DNA from: Trichothermofontia sp964536415
GTDB taxonomy: Bacteria; Cyanobacteriota; Cyanobacteriia; B231
Assembly: GCA_964536415.1 (NCBI GenBank)
Contig: CAZHXN010000006.1
Coordinates: 18,765 to 82,764, forward strand
Direction: 5' to 3'
DNA: 64,000 bases
A program made the position numbers and the translations under genes. Shown here piece by piece: positions 54,156-63,034 of this stretch (position 1 is the stretch's first letter; each line of letters starts with the position of its first letter). The notes under the pieces were generated by a model that ran no database searches, was not told where the DNA came from, and worked only from the letters and a program-made list of their open reading frames with translations.

Positions 54156-55988
54156 ATGGTTTTCGATTGGTTTCGTCGTCAATTTAAGCGCGAGGAAGAC
54201 GCGCCCCCATCGGTAGAACCCACCCCAACTCCAACGTCTGATCAGCCCACGGCTGAGGTGTCTACCCCTGAAACACCGACGGCGACTCCCGCCACTCCCG
54301 ATGACTATTTGGCCTGGGCAAAAGCCGCTTATCAAAATATTCAACGTCAGCAGGCAGAACGCACACCCTCTCCTGCTGCTGAGACTGACGTTCCCACACC
54401 TGAACCCACGACTGAGCTAACCCCTGAGCCAACGGCTGCACCCACGCCTGCAAGTCTAGCGCCTGAGGCAGCGGCCCCAATTTCAGAGGCAATCGCGCCC
54501 GTGATCACACCGGAAGCGGAACCCGGTGAACCCGCCCCGATCGCGGCTCCCGCCGCCAAGGGGGTTCCTGAGCCGGAATCGGAAGCGGAACCGGAGGCGA
54601 TCCCAGTTGCCCCCCCACCAGAAGTTGTGCCCTCGTCAGAACTCGTCCCCCCGACGATCGCGCCAGAACCAGCACCAACTGCCGAATTAGCAGAGGCCGT
54701 TGCGCAAGAGGAGACCGTTGCCGCCTTAGAGACGACGCCCGCAGCTTCCCCTGAAGCGACGCCTGAAATTGCGACCGATGTTGCGCCCGGAGGTGTGCCC
54801 GATGTTCCGGTATCTGCGCCAGTAGCGGTGGGTGTAGAAGCGGCTCCCCTGCCCTTCTGGGCCAAGGCTGAAGCCGAACGTCAAGAACGACTGGAACGCT
54901 TGAAAGCAAGTGCGATCGAAGAGCCGGAACCGGAACCGGTCACCCCTGCCCCCGAGCCGGAAGCCGCTATTCCTGGTCTCGCCTTTGATGAAAATTTCAT
55001 CTGGTCTGCTGAAGTGCTGGCTGCCCAAGGACGGCGACCTGAAGAGATTTCGGTTGAAGAAATTACCTGGCTCAAGCGCCTGCGGCAGGGCCTCGATAAA
55101 ACCCGACGCGGTTTAGTCAACCAACTCAAGGCGATCGTCGGGCAGGGTCCCCTCAATCAAGCTGCTGTCATGGAGATTGAGGCCCTATTGCTCCAGGCGG
55201 ATGTGGGGATTGACGCGACGGATTACATCATCGAGGCGTTGCAAGCCAAGTTGCGGGAAGAGGCCCTCCCGCCAGAGCAGGCGATCGCTTATCTCAAGTC
55301 GATTCTGCGGGAAATGCTCGATCGGCCTTTGCAAAAAACGGGCAAGCCGATCCTGATCCCGGACAAGGATCGCCTGAATATCTGGCTCATTACTGGCGTC
55401 AATGGGGCGGGCAAAACCACCACGATCGGGAAACTGGCCCATTTGGCCCGTAAGTCAGACTATAGCTGTCTGATTGCTGCCGCCGATACCTTCCGGGCCG
55501 CCGCTGTCGAACAAGTCAAGGTGTGGGGACAACGCAGTGAGGTTGAAGTCATCGCGAATCCGGGCAAAAATACCGATCCCGCCGCCGTGGTCTATGATGC
55601 CATTACGGCTGCCCAGTCGCGGGGAACCGAGTTACTGTTGGTCGATACGGCAGGGCGTTTGCAGAATAAGAAAAACTTGATGGATGAATTGAATAAAATC
55701 CGGCGGGTGATTGATAAGCAAGCCAATGAAGCCACGATCGAATCCCTACTGGTCCTAGATGCGACCCTGGGGCAAAATGGGCTGCGTCAAGCTGAGGTCT
55801 TTTCAGAAGCCGCTAATTTAAGTGGCGTGATTTTAACCAAACTGGACAGTACCGCCAAAGGCGGGGTTGCCCTCGCGATCGTGCAACAGTTGGGCTTGCC
55901 GATTTACTTTATTGGTGCGGGGGAAGGGATTACGGATTTGCGACCCTTCTCCAGTTATGAATTTGTAGAAGCTCTAATCAGTGGTTAG
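54156..55988 (+). CDS. ftsY: Signal recognition particle receptor FtsY
   Basis: A 610-residue SRP receptor GTPase with an unusually long acidic-proline N-terminal part (residues about 10-260, rich in EPTPTPA). The NG domain starts near residue 280: GVNGAGKTTTIGKLAHLA, DTFRAAAVEQVKVWGQR, LLLVDTAGRLQNKKNLMDEL and ILTKLDSTAKGGVAL. It docks ribosomes on the membrane with Ffh. ATG 54156 (MVFDWFRRQFKR) matches family starts. Confidence 0.95.
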   Translation: MVFDWFRRQFKREEDAPPSVEPTPTPTSDQPTAEVSTPETPTATPATPDDYLAWAKAAYQNIQRQQAERTPSPAAETDVPTPEPTTELTPEPTAAPTPASLAPEAAAPISEAIAPVITPEAEPGEPAPIAAPAAKGVPEPESEAEPEAIPVAPPPEVVPSSELVPPTIAPEPAPTAELAEAVAQEETVAALETTPAASPEATPEIATDVAPGGVPDVPVSAPVAVGVEAAPLPFWAKAEAERQERLERLKASAIEEPEPEPVTPAPEPEAAIPGLAFDENFIWSAEVLAAQGRRPEEISVEEITWLKRLRQGLDKTRRGLVNQLKAIVGQGPLNQAAVMEIEALLLQADVGIDATDYIIEALQAKLREEALPPEQAIAYLKSILREMLDRPLQKTGKPILIPDKDRLNIWLITGVNGAGKTTTIGKLAHLARKSDYSCLIAAADTFRAAAVEQVKVWGQRSEVEVIANPGKNTDPAAVVYDAITAAQSRGTELLLVDTAGRLQNKKNLMDELNKIRRVIDKQANEATIESLLVLDATLGQNGLRQAEVFSEAANLSGVILTKLDSTAKGGVALAIVQQLGLPIYFIGAGEGITDLRPFSSYEFVEALISG

Positions 55989-56232
55989 CAGCACCCGCTG
56001 GAGACTATAGCCATCCTAACATCTAGCCTTTACCTAATTTAATCAGTACACAGTCAACGATTGGGGGGTGGTCTTCTAGTCGGCGCGGGCAGGTTGTCCA
56101 CCCGCACTCATCAATCCTCTGATCTGGCTACAGCAGGCATCATCAAACGGTATCACAAGCAGAGAGGGTTTGTGCCAACGCCTATGTGCACCTAACTTAC
56201 TCAACCTAACTTACTCAAGGGAATGGCCCTGC

Positions 56233-56700
56233 TTATTGGCTGAGGATACGCTGCACAATTTGCATTCCCGTGACCGCTTGCCAGCCAAACAGAACAACCA
56301 GAACAACATTCAGCATAATGTGGGCATTCCGTGCCCAACCCTGTTTCTTTTGCAGCCAAGGAGTCAGCGCTGTGGTGGTAGCCACTAATCCTGTCATCCC
56401 CAGGCCCACCAACAGATGGGGACCGACAAACAGTTTCCCGTTATTCAGATAGGTTACCCCCATCCCACCGATCGTTCCCAAGACCATGAATACCAGGATC
56501 AGAGAACCAACCAGATGGTGCTTTTCATTAAAACGCTGCTTGGCTAAAGCGGTTTTGGCCTCACCTTCAGCAGCCCGGAGGCGACGAATCTGGATGCCTA
56601 GGTACATTGCATAAATTGACAAACCGAGCAGAAGCCACATCAGCAGGGGATGGACAAAATTCAGCCCAAATTTCAGGGAATCAGGGATTGGCAGATCCAT
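56233..56700 (-). CDS. DUF4079 membrane protein
   Basis: A 155-residue protein of the cyanobacterial DUF4079 family with four helices: NFVHPLLMWLLLGLSIYAMY, LVGSLILVFMVLGTIGGMGV, LVGLGMTGLVATTTALTPWL and MLNVVLVVLFGWQAVTGMQI. Conserved His in FVHP and KHHLVG suggest a cytochrome-like heme or metal site. ATG 56700 (MDLPIPDSLK) is chosen over the longer frame. Function is unknown. Confidence 0.8.
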   Translation of the reverse strand: MDLPIPDSLKFGLNFVHPLLMWLLLGLSIYAMYLGIQIRRLRAAEGEAKTALAKQRFNEKHHLVGSLILVFMVLGTIGGMGVTYLNNGKLFVGPHLLVGLGMTGLVATTTALTPWLQKKQGWARNAHIMLNVVLVVLFGWQAVTGMQIVQRILSQ

Positions 56701-56824
56701 AGCGATTGCTTGAGAGATTGTTGGAGGTTTACAAGGACAATTGCTTAATATTATGCAATATTCTTTGCGATCAAACTTAGTAGAATCGCCGCCGCCACTC
56801 TTGCCGTCCTCCCATCCCCAGTGT

Positions 56825-57139
56825 TTATTGATCATTCACCTTAACCAGGGCTAACCCTTCGGAAAAATCGTTCGCACTTGCAAAGGTACGGTTGAGGGCA
56901 GGCGGCGCGATCGGCGGTTGGGGGCGATCGGTGTCAATTCGCTGTGCAATTGGGAAAACAGGGGGATGAAGGCCATCTAGCATCGGGAGGGGCGCGATCG
57001 CAAACAGGTTAACCCCCGTCGGATGGACCAGCAGAGCAGACAAGAACCAGGATTCGACCAGCATAGGCGGCGGGCAGGTGAGGGGCGTATAGCGATCGTA
57101 GCCTACCTGTTGGGAACGGGTCGTTTCATACACAATCAA
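56825..57139 (-). CDS. Uncharacterised protein, possibly WG-repeat remnant
   Basis: A 104-residue frame with no clear domain until the end, where ANDFSEGLALVKVNDQ resembles a WG-repeat (F-S-E-G-L-A-x-V-x-x-N-x-x-W-G) and then stops just before the W-G. Shortly beyond, in another frame, HWGWEDG follows. It may be the remainder of a longer WG-repeat gene. Coding is doubtful. Confidence 0.4.
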   Translation of the reverse strand: MIVYETTRSQQVGYDRYTPLTCPPPMLVESWFLSALLVHPTGVNLFAIAPLPMLDGLHPPVFPIAQRIDTDRPQPPIAPPALNRTFASANDFSEGLALVKVNDQ

Positions 57140-57253
57140 CTCCTAGAGCCCATGAAAAAACCGCCTGGTGAGGCGGTACTTGCTCGTGTTTAGTGTGAGG
57201 GATGCAATGGGCAGTTTTTCCAGCCTGAGACCAAAATCCCCGCCCTTGCAGGC

Positions 57254-58921
57254 CTAGAACCGGAAGGTGGTCCGTAGCGTACCCACCCAGATGGTGTCAT
57301 TGTCACTGTTGTGTTCCGGATTCGTGATCACATAGACCCCCGGCGTCAACGAAATATTATCGTTCAACGCCAAGCGATACAGGGCCTCGATATGCAACGA
57401 GGTGTCATCATCCCGACGGCCACTGACATCATTGCTGGTCAGTTTGGGGGGCATCCCGAAGATTAGACCGCCCATGTTCCCCTTCTTACCGAGGTCGGGG
57501 AACGCCAGGGTCACTGCCCAGGTTTGCAGGGTGGCATCATCACCCTTATCAGCCAAAGGCCCATCGGTTTGTGCCCGTGCATCCGTCAGACCCCACCAGC
57601 CAGAGAGGATGAATTGGGGGCTAATGCGAGCTTGCGCACCTACACCGTAGATATTGCTCTCCGTGGCCACTTCGCCAAAGGGACGCCGACCGAAGGCGCT
57701 ACCGGTGCTGCTAGTCAGATTGACATCGGAACCTGGCGAGTAGGAGTTGGCATAGTTCAACGACAGCTTGAAGTCCTTGCCAAAGCCAAAGAGCAATTGG
57801 GTACCTAAGTAGTAGTTACCATTGAAGAGACCCTTCTTATCTGCCGGATCATTGGCCTCATCCGTCAGGTAGGCTGCCGATAAGGTCACGCTGTCACTGA
57901 TTTTGTAGTTAAAGGCCACCCCAGCATTGCTATCCGTCCGGAAAGTGAGGGGATTATAGCGGCCAAATCGCGACAAGGCACCCGAACCAGAGCTTTCTAG
58001 CGGGTTGAGTACATTAAAGAAATCATCAACCCCGACACCAGAAGTGGCAACATGGGCCGTGAGTTTGTCACCGATCGGGAAACGGTACCACAAGTAATTC
58101 AGCGTGATGTCGTTACCATTGTTAAGATCGTAGCCGAGCCGCGCCATATCCGTGCCTGTGGCCGTCGCCAAGTTCGGCATATTGCCAGCTTCCAAGCGCG
58201 TGCGCAGGCGATCCTTACCAGTGAAGCTGGTATCGAGGACAAGACGGACCCGATTAGCAAAAGTCAGGTTGTCGTCAATATCGATGTTGGAAGCCGCTGC
58301 ACCTGATGGAACAGCCTTATCCCCACCCCAGGCAGCCCCCAGGGAGAAAATCGCTTCCCCACTCAGCTTGGTGGTGGTGGAAAACTGCGTCGCTTCCAGT
58401 TGAGCTACCCGGCCTTCCAGATTTTCGACCCGACCGCGAATCGTGGCCAGTTCAGCGGCAAATTCTTCCTGGAGCCGTTGCAACGTAGCCAGATCTTCCT
58501 TGGTGGCCAGATCCGCTGTAGCAGCAGCAATCAATTCATTAATCCGATCCAAACAGGCATTTAAACCGGCGGCAAACTCAAAGCGGGTCATCGCCCGTTG
58601 GCCCCGGAAGGTGCCGTCGGGATACCCCACGATACAGCCGTATTTCTCAACCAGGGATTGAAGCGCTTGGAAAGCCCAGTCGGTGGGCTTGACATCGGAG
58701 AGTTGGGTTACGGATGTCACTTGATCCAGTGCGGCGGTTGAGCTACTGGCCCGCACGAAGCTGTCGTTACTATTGCTGTACTCACTGATCTGATCCAGTG
58801 ACACCGAAGCCACCGGAGCGCTACCAGGAACTTCACTGGCGACCGCAGCGGTGGATAGTAGGAGGGCGGCACCCAGAAAACCGGGTGTTGCCAACAGCGA
58901 AGCTTTTAGTTGACTTAACAT
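57254..58921 (-). CDS. SLH-domain OprB-type porin
   Basis: A 555-residue outer-membrane porin of the cyanobacterial Som/iron-uptake porin type. After a signal peptide (ending AAVASEV) comes an SLH domain (DWAFQALQSLVEKYGCIVGY and GTFRGQRAMTRFEFAAGLNA), a coiled coil (LATLQRLQEEFAAELATIRG and VENLEGRVAQLEAT), then a beta-barrel of about 16 strands ending in TLRTTFRF, with the terminal Phe that assembly machinery recognises. The start ATG 58921 (MLSQLKASLL) is preferred; the frame upstream starts at 58951. Confidence 0.92.
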   Translation of the reverse strand: MLSQLKASLLATPGFLGAALLLSTAAVASEVPGSAPVASVSLDQISEYSNSNDSFVRASSSTAALDQVTSVTQLSDVKPTDWAFQALQSLVEKYGCIVGYPDGTFRGQRAMTRFEFAAGLNACLDRINELIAAATADLATKEDLATLQRLQEEFAAELATIRGRVENLEGRVAQLEATQFSTTTKLSGEAIFSLGAAWGGDKAVPSGAAASNIDIDDNLTFANRVRLVLDTSFTGKDRLRTRLEAGNMPNLATATGTDMARLGYDLNNGNDITLNYLWYRFPIGDKLTAHVATSGVGVDDFFNVLNPLESSGSGALSRFGRYNPLTFRTDSNAGVAFNYKISDSVTLSAAYLTDEANDPADKKGLFNGNYYLGTQLLFGFGKDFKLSLNYANSYSPGSDVNLTSSTGSAFGRRPFGEVATESNIYGVGAQARISPQFILSGWWGLTDARAQTDGPLADKGDDATLQTWAVTLAFPDLGKKGNMGGLIFGMPPKLTSNDVSGRRDDDTSLHIEALYRLALNDNISLTPGVYVITNPEHNSDNDTIWVGTLRTTFRF

Positions 58922-59089
58922 AGTTTTTAGATCCTCACACCTAAAACTCAAGACTGCACAAACACTAACGTCTTAAAACTTAAGGTGACGCTAACACCGC
59001 ATCTATGATAGCACTGTTTGCCCCCAGATGCCTGTTTTGCTTAACACATCCTCAGCATTCCTAGCCGATCGTTAGCCTTTAACCCACTC

Positions 59090-59489
59090 TTAACCCCAAT
59101 ACGGCCAGACAATCTCGCCTGTGGTGTATCGTCTATATCGCACCCGTGGTGGCTCCGGTTTAATCAGTTCCCGGCATTGGTCCACCGCCGACTGGGTCGG
59201 AGCGATCTCCCGACAGCAGGCGAGTTCCGCTTCCCCCTCATTGACAGTTTCCCATGCGGCTTGGGTGGCCTCATCTGCTTCACCCAGTTGGGCAGCCAGA
59301 GCGCGGGCATCCGCGATCGCGGCTTTGAGGGCCTTCTCCAGCAACGGTACCCGTGGATTGTCGATGAAATCGCCCCGGTATGAGGATATTGCTCAGGGAA
59401 ATAATGCCCAACAGTTTCCCCTGGATAATGGGGGCACGATCGATGCCAATAAAGGATTGTATTACGCGTTTTAGAGATGCCTTATTCAC
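59090..59489 (-). pseudogene. Degenerate CBS-CP12 fusion gene
   Basis: Two frames combine to a CBS-CP12 protein. The first (59489 down to about 59370) has GIDRAPIIQGKLLGIISLSN with ILI, a CBS C-terminal half. With one C removed at ACCGGGG (about 59377) it joins RGDFIDNPRVPLLEKALKAA and then the CP12 part, QAAWETVNEGEAELACCREI with VDQCRE. The first CBS motif is missing, so the gene is truncated as well as frameshifted. CP12 binds GAPDH and phosphoribulokinase; CBS binds adenine nucleotides. The final residues (TTGEIVWPYWG) are not typical. Confidence 0.7.
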
Positions 59490-59606
59490 TAATTCATTGG
59501 TATCACTCTCACTAGTGGAAGTTAGTTAGGTTAAATAGGTGACTCCCTGGTTAACCAACAAATATCGTCTATGTTACCAGTGAACCAGGTAGTTACCGAT
59601 CGCACG

Positions 59607-59906
59607 TTAGGTGGCGGCCAGGGGTTCATAGATATGGCAGCCTTTCGGACAGACGCGATCGCACGCCTGACAACCAATACAGTTATCGGGGTTTACGACT
59701 GCCATTACCTTGCGTTCAATCTCGTCATCGTCATCCAGTTCATCAACGACTTCTCCCTCATCATTGAGGGCGATCAACTTCATCACCCCCCGTCCGCAGG
59801 CTTTAAAGCAACGCCCACAGCCCAGGCAGGTCTCCCAAGCAATCTTCCTCAGGAATTGGGGTGTCCAAGCACTCCTCCCAAAGGTCAAACCAGTTACATA
59901 AGCCAT
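59607..59906 (-). CDS. fdxB: Nif-type ferredoxin III (2[4Fe-4S], FdxB)
   Basis: A 99-residue ferredoxin with two cluster motifs: CLGCGRCFKACGRGVM and CIGCQACDRVCPKGCHIY, separated by an acidic insert (DDDDEIERKVMAVVNPD). The spacing and MAYVTGLTFGRSAWTPQFL start match the nif-specific FdxB family, found in nitrogen-fixation clusters. It lies 68 bases downstream of an fdxH-like gene on the same strand. It appears intact. Confidence 0.85.
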   Translation of the reverse strand: MAYVTGLTFGRSAWTPQFLRKIAWETCLGCGRCFKACGRGVMKLIALNDEGEVVDELDDDDEIERKVMAVVNPDNCIGCQACDRVCPKGCHIYEPLAAT

Positions 59907-59974
59907 TGTTTTTTACCTCATTCGTGAAAACAATCAAGAAACAGGGAAAAGCCACGTCTTGGGTTTCAGTTTTT

Positions 59975-60254
59975 CTAGACCAGATAGGGTTCCATGTGGG
60001 TTTTGATTGTGCAATCCGATCGTGGATAGCTAGAGCAGAGAACCACAAAGCCCTTAGCCATCTGTTCATCATCTAAAAACGACTGTCTAGACTGCTCTAC
60101 TTCACCTTCAACGAGTTTGCCGACACAACTGGAACAGGCCCCCGATCGACAGGAAAACGGCAGTTCAATGTCGTGGGCCTCAGCAGCATCAATGATGTAG
60201 GTATCATCATCAACGGGGATGGTGATATCGATGCCGCACTTGATAGGTCGTCAT
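59975..60254 (-). pseudogene. fdxH: FdxH-type [2Fe-2S] ferredoxin with broken N-terminus
   Basis: The minus strand from ATG 60254 begins MTTYQVR, preceded by a good GAGGAG Shine-Dalgarno, but runs into TGA after 14 codons. In the next frame the rest of a plant-type ferredoxin appears: IDITIPVDDDTYIIDAAEAH, then IELPFSCRSGACSSCVGKLV, EGEVEQSRQSFLDDEQMAKG and SYPRSDCTIKTHMEPYLV. All four cluster cysteines are kept. It closely resembles heterocyst-type FdxH. About eight residues at the junction are missing or displaced, so a deletion more than a single base may be involved. Confidence 0.78.
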
Positions 60255-60280
60255 AATGGTTCTCCTCAAGGATTTATAAC

Positions 60281-60308
60281 TAGAAACTGACAAATAGAAA
60301 CTGACAAA
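60281..60308. repeat. 14-base tandem repeat
   Basis: TAGAAACTGACAAA twice (60281-60294, 60295-60308), at the point where an HTH gene lacks its beginning. Confidence 0.9.
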
Positions 60309-60707
60309 TTTGAGGATGCCGAGGCGGCGCTAGAGTTTTGGGCGGAAGATGCCCACCAGGATTTAAGCCTGACGGATGCGGCTCCACGGGATAAGTGGCA
60401 GCGTTTGCTCAATGCCCGCCTGCTAGGGTTTGATCTCCCAGAGACTTGGCAGCAAACCTCACAGCCTAAATCCACCAAACGGCGTCGCCAGCCAACCAAA
60501 TTGCCAAGCACCCCCCAACCCCTTTCTGGGAGTGAGATTAAAGCCACCCGTCAGCGGCAACAGATCAGCCAGCGAATGCTCGCTCAAGCCCTCGGCAAAA
60601 GCCAAAGTTGGATTCGGGATATTGAAAAGGGGCGCTTTAGTCTGGGGCTGGACGATCAGGCCCGCCTGCGTCAAGCCCTCAAGCTTGAGGATGGCCACCT
60701 CTGCTGA
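60291..60707 (+). pseudogene. N-terminally cut XRE-type HTH protein
   Basis: An open frame after TGA 60288 without an ATG. It reads EDAEAALEFWAEDAHQDLSL, then RLLNARLLGFDLPETW, a basic linker and an HTH (RQRQQISQRMLAQALGKSQS, WIRDIEKGRFSL). If TTG 60405 were used the product would be 100 residues. The missing start and a 14-base tandem repeat just upstream suggest a truncated gene. A short functional regulator cannot be ruled out. Confidence 0.5.
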
Positions 60708-60882
60708 GGGAGAGGATTGTCCTAAATCTATTGAGCTAGGAAATGTTTTACAGTGAATTCCCAGGAGCAGAATCCCCAGGAAATCTTTGCGATAAAGCTA
60801 TCTAAAATCAACTCGGTAGTATTTATGTACTACTGAGTTTATTGTCGTGCTTGCTTTTGAGGTAAAGCTGTTAAAGTGAACG

Positions 60883-61809
60883 ATGGTGTTTTCCGGCTTA
60901 GGTGTGGGCATGGTGGGTATTGGTAAAGTTCAGCAGGGGTGGGCTACGGTCAGTCGCGCCTTGCAGCAGCCCAATCTGTCCCTGCGTCTGATGGCGATCG
61001 GGTTAATGATGACGAGCTGCTTTCTGCTCGCTGCCCTCACTGCGCCCCTGCTACAAACCTGGGGACTACTCCAGGATCCCACGGCTTCCCTGGCAAACCT
61101 TCCCCATCAACCACCAGGATGGCAGCACTGGTTTGGCACCAGCCGTCAAGGCTATGATGTCTTTTCTCGCACGGTGTTTGGGTCCCAGGCAGCCCTGCAA
61201 GTGGTGGCCCTTGCGACTGTCCTGAGTTTAGTGGTGGGGGTACCCCTGGGATTGCTGAGCGGTTACTTGGGGGGGCGTTACGATCGCGCCCTCCTGTTTT
61301 TAATGGACACGATTTACACCCTACCCGGTCTGCTGCTATCGATTACCCTGGCGTTTGTCGTGGGGCGGGGGGTCTTGAATGCGGCGATCGCCCTCAGTAT
61401 TGCCTATGTTCCCCAGTATTACCGGGTGGTGCGCAACCACACCGTCAGTGTTAAGACAGAACTCTTTGTCGAAGCAGCCCAGGCAATGGGGGCCTCCACC
61501 TGGCGCATCCTCCATCGCTACCTGTTCTGGAATGTGATTCAGAGTGTACCTGTCTTGTTTGCCCTGAATGCGGCGGATGCCGTGTTAACCTTGGGGGGCT
61601 TGGGCTTTTTGGGCTTGGGGCTACCGGAAGCGACGCCGGAATGGGGCCACGACTTGCGGCAAGCTTTAGATGCCCTTCCCACCGGGATCTGGTGGACAGC
61701 GCTGTTCCCCGGACTGGCCATTACGCTGTTGGTGACGGGTCTATCCTTTATTGGGGAAGGCTTAAGTGAACTGTTGAATCCGGCCTTAGGACGACAGGGT
61801 AGGCAGTAA
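60883..61809 (+). CDS. Peptide-type ABC permease (DppC/OppC family)
   Basis: A 308-residue permease with an N-terminal helix (LMAIGLMMTSCFLLAALTAP), the OppC-type periplasmic start HWFGTSRQGYDVFSRTVFGS, and the BPD domain with EAAQAMGASTWRILHRYLFW, which fits the EAA coupling motif. Five more helices follow. Partners (DppB, ATPases, binding protein) are not adjacent; in cyanobacteria they are often scattered. Substrate unknown. Confidence 0.88.
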   Translation: MVFSGLGVGMVGIGKVQQGWATVSRALQQPNLSLRLMAIGLMMTSCFLLAALTAPLLQTWGLLQDPTASLANLPHQPPGWQHWFGTSRQGYDVFSRTVFGSQAALQVVALATVLSLVVGVPLGLLSGYLGGRYDRALLFLMDTIYTLPGLLLSITLAFVVGRGVLNAAIALSIAYVPQYYRVVRNHTVSVKTELFVEAAQAMGASTWRILHRYLFWNVIQSVPVLFALNAADAVLTLGGLGFLGLGLPEATPEWGHDLRQALDALPTGIWWTALFPGLAITLLVTGLSFIGEGLSELLNPALGRQGRQ

Positions 61810-61898
61810 GGGCTGGGTGCGAGGACACATTGCTACAACAATGTTGTAGGATCGCGTTTCTGGCTCGTAGTTCCAACCTCCGATTCCTAACCAGAGCA

Positions 61899-62108
61899 AT
61901 GGCCGACACTTCATACCAGTGGTATATCCTCCAGCAGCCCGATGGTCACTGTACGATTGCAGCAGTCCCACCTGATCAATCGGGTAATCCGATCGCACCC
62001 CCCTTACCAGACCCCGCTTTGAAACGTTGGGGACCCTATCCTTCCCAGGCGGCAGCGATCGCCAAACGCGTGGGTCTCATGCGCGCCGGTCACTGTCAAC
62101 CCCAATAA
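61899..62108 (+). CDS. Small conserved hypothetical protein
   Basis: A 69-residue soluble protein from ATG 61899: MADTSYQWYILQQPDGHCTI, ending AIAKRVGLMRAGHCQPQ. The two H-C positions (GHC near residues 16-18 and 64-66) may bind a metal. I know similar short cyanobacterial proteins but no function. It follows the permease by 89 bases. Confidence 0.55.
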   Translation: MADTSYQWYILQQPDGHCTIAAVPPDQSGNPIAPPLPDPALKRWGPYPSQAAAIAKRVGLMRAGHCQPQ

Positions 62109-62287
62109 GACCCACTAAAACGGGACCATAGGATACGGCTATCCAGCGTTTGGCCATCGTTGGTTGCCATTACCCTCAGGCGAAAATACCTGGCTTGCCT
62201 TCCCCTCAGCGCCGGAACGCTTACCATTAAGATCAGAATAGCCAATGAACAATAGCCAGTGAAAACCCCAAGGACAGAAGCATTGCT

Positions 62288-63031
62288 ATGCGTGAGTATG
62301 TGGTCCAGTCCGGAGATACCCTATGGCACATTGCCAGCAAAACCCTAGGTCCTAATGGGGATTGGCGGGTGTTAGCCACTTTGAATCAAATTGCTGATCC
62401 CAAACAATTACGGGTTGGCCAACGGCTAAAACTGCCCAGCGCGATCGCGGATGCTCTCGCCCCCCAGGGTAACCCTCCTGTCCACCCTACCGCTCCAGTT
62501 TGGGGTGAAACCGATCCTTACCCTCCGGGCGAGTCCACGGCTGCGGCTGCGTCTGGGCCAACGGCTGAGTATGTAGTGCAACTGGGCGACACCCTCCGCA
62601 CGATCGCGAACAAAGTTCTTAGTCCGGGTAGTGATTGGCGCATTCTCGCCACCTTAAATGGAATTGATGATCCGCGCCAGGTTCGCGTTGGCCAGCGGTT
62701 AAAGATTCCCCAACGGACTGGCCGGATTGCCCTTGACTCTGCCCCTAACCCAGTGTCAACGCCCGCTTCCGAGCCAACTGCCACGCCGATGAGTGCCCCG
62801 GCAACCCCAGCCGTTGAGCCGACCTATGTGGTGCAACCGGGCGATACCCTCACGTCGATCGCTAGTAAAGTCCTGGGTCCGGGCGGTGATTGGCGGGCGA
62901 TCGCCCAACTAAACCAGATTGCCGATCCTAAACAGGTGCGGGCCGGTCAACGGTTACGCCTCCCCAGTCGGGTTAATCAGGCAACTGAAGAGCTTTGCGG
63001 TTCTGGCGGGGGAATTCCGTCTCAACGATGA
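62288..63031 (+). CDS. Protein with three LysM domains
   Basis: A 247-residue protein with three LysM repeats of about 47 residues: EYVVQSGDTLWHIASKTLGP, EYVVQLGDTLRTIANKVLSP and TYVVQPGDTLTSIASKVLGP, each followed by a DWR-LATLN-like helix and GQRLKLP ending. They are joined by Pro/Ala/Thr linkers. The first LysM begins at residue 3, so no signal peptide is present, unusual for a peptidoglycan-binding protein. The tail after RVNQATEEL looks non-native. Confidence 0.85.
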   Translation: MREYVVQSGDTLWHIASKTLGPNGDWRVLATLNQIADPKQLRVGQRLKLPSAIADALAPQGNPPVHPTAPVWGETDPYPPGESTAAAASGPTAEYVVQLGDTLRTIANKVLSPGSDWRILATLNGIDDPRQVRVGQRLKIPQRTGRIALDSAPNPVSTPASEPTATPMSAPATPAVEPTYVVQPGDTLTSIASKVLGPGGDWRAIAQLNQIADPKQVRAGQRLRLPSRVNQATEELCGSGGGIPSQR

Positions 63032-63034
63032 GAG

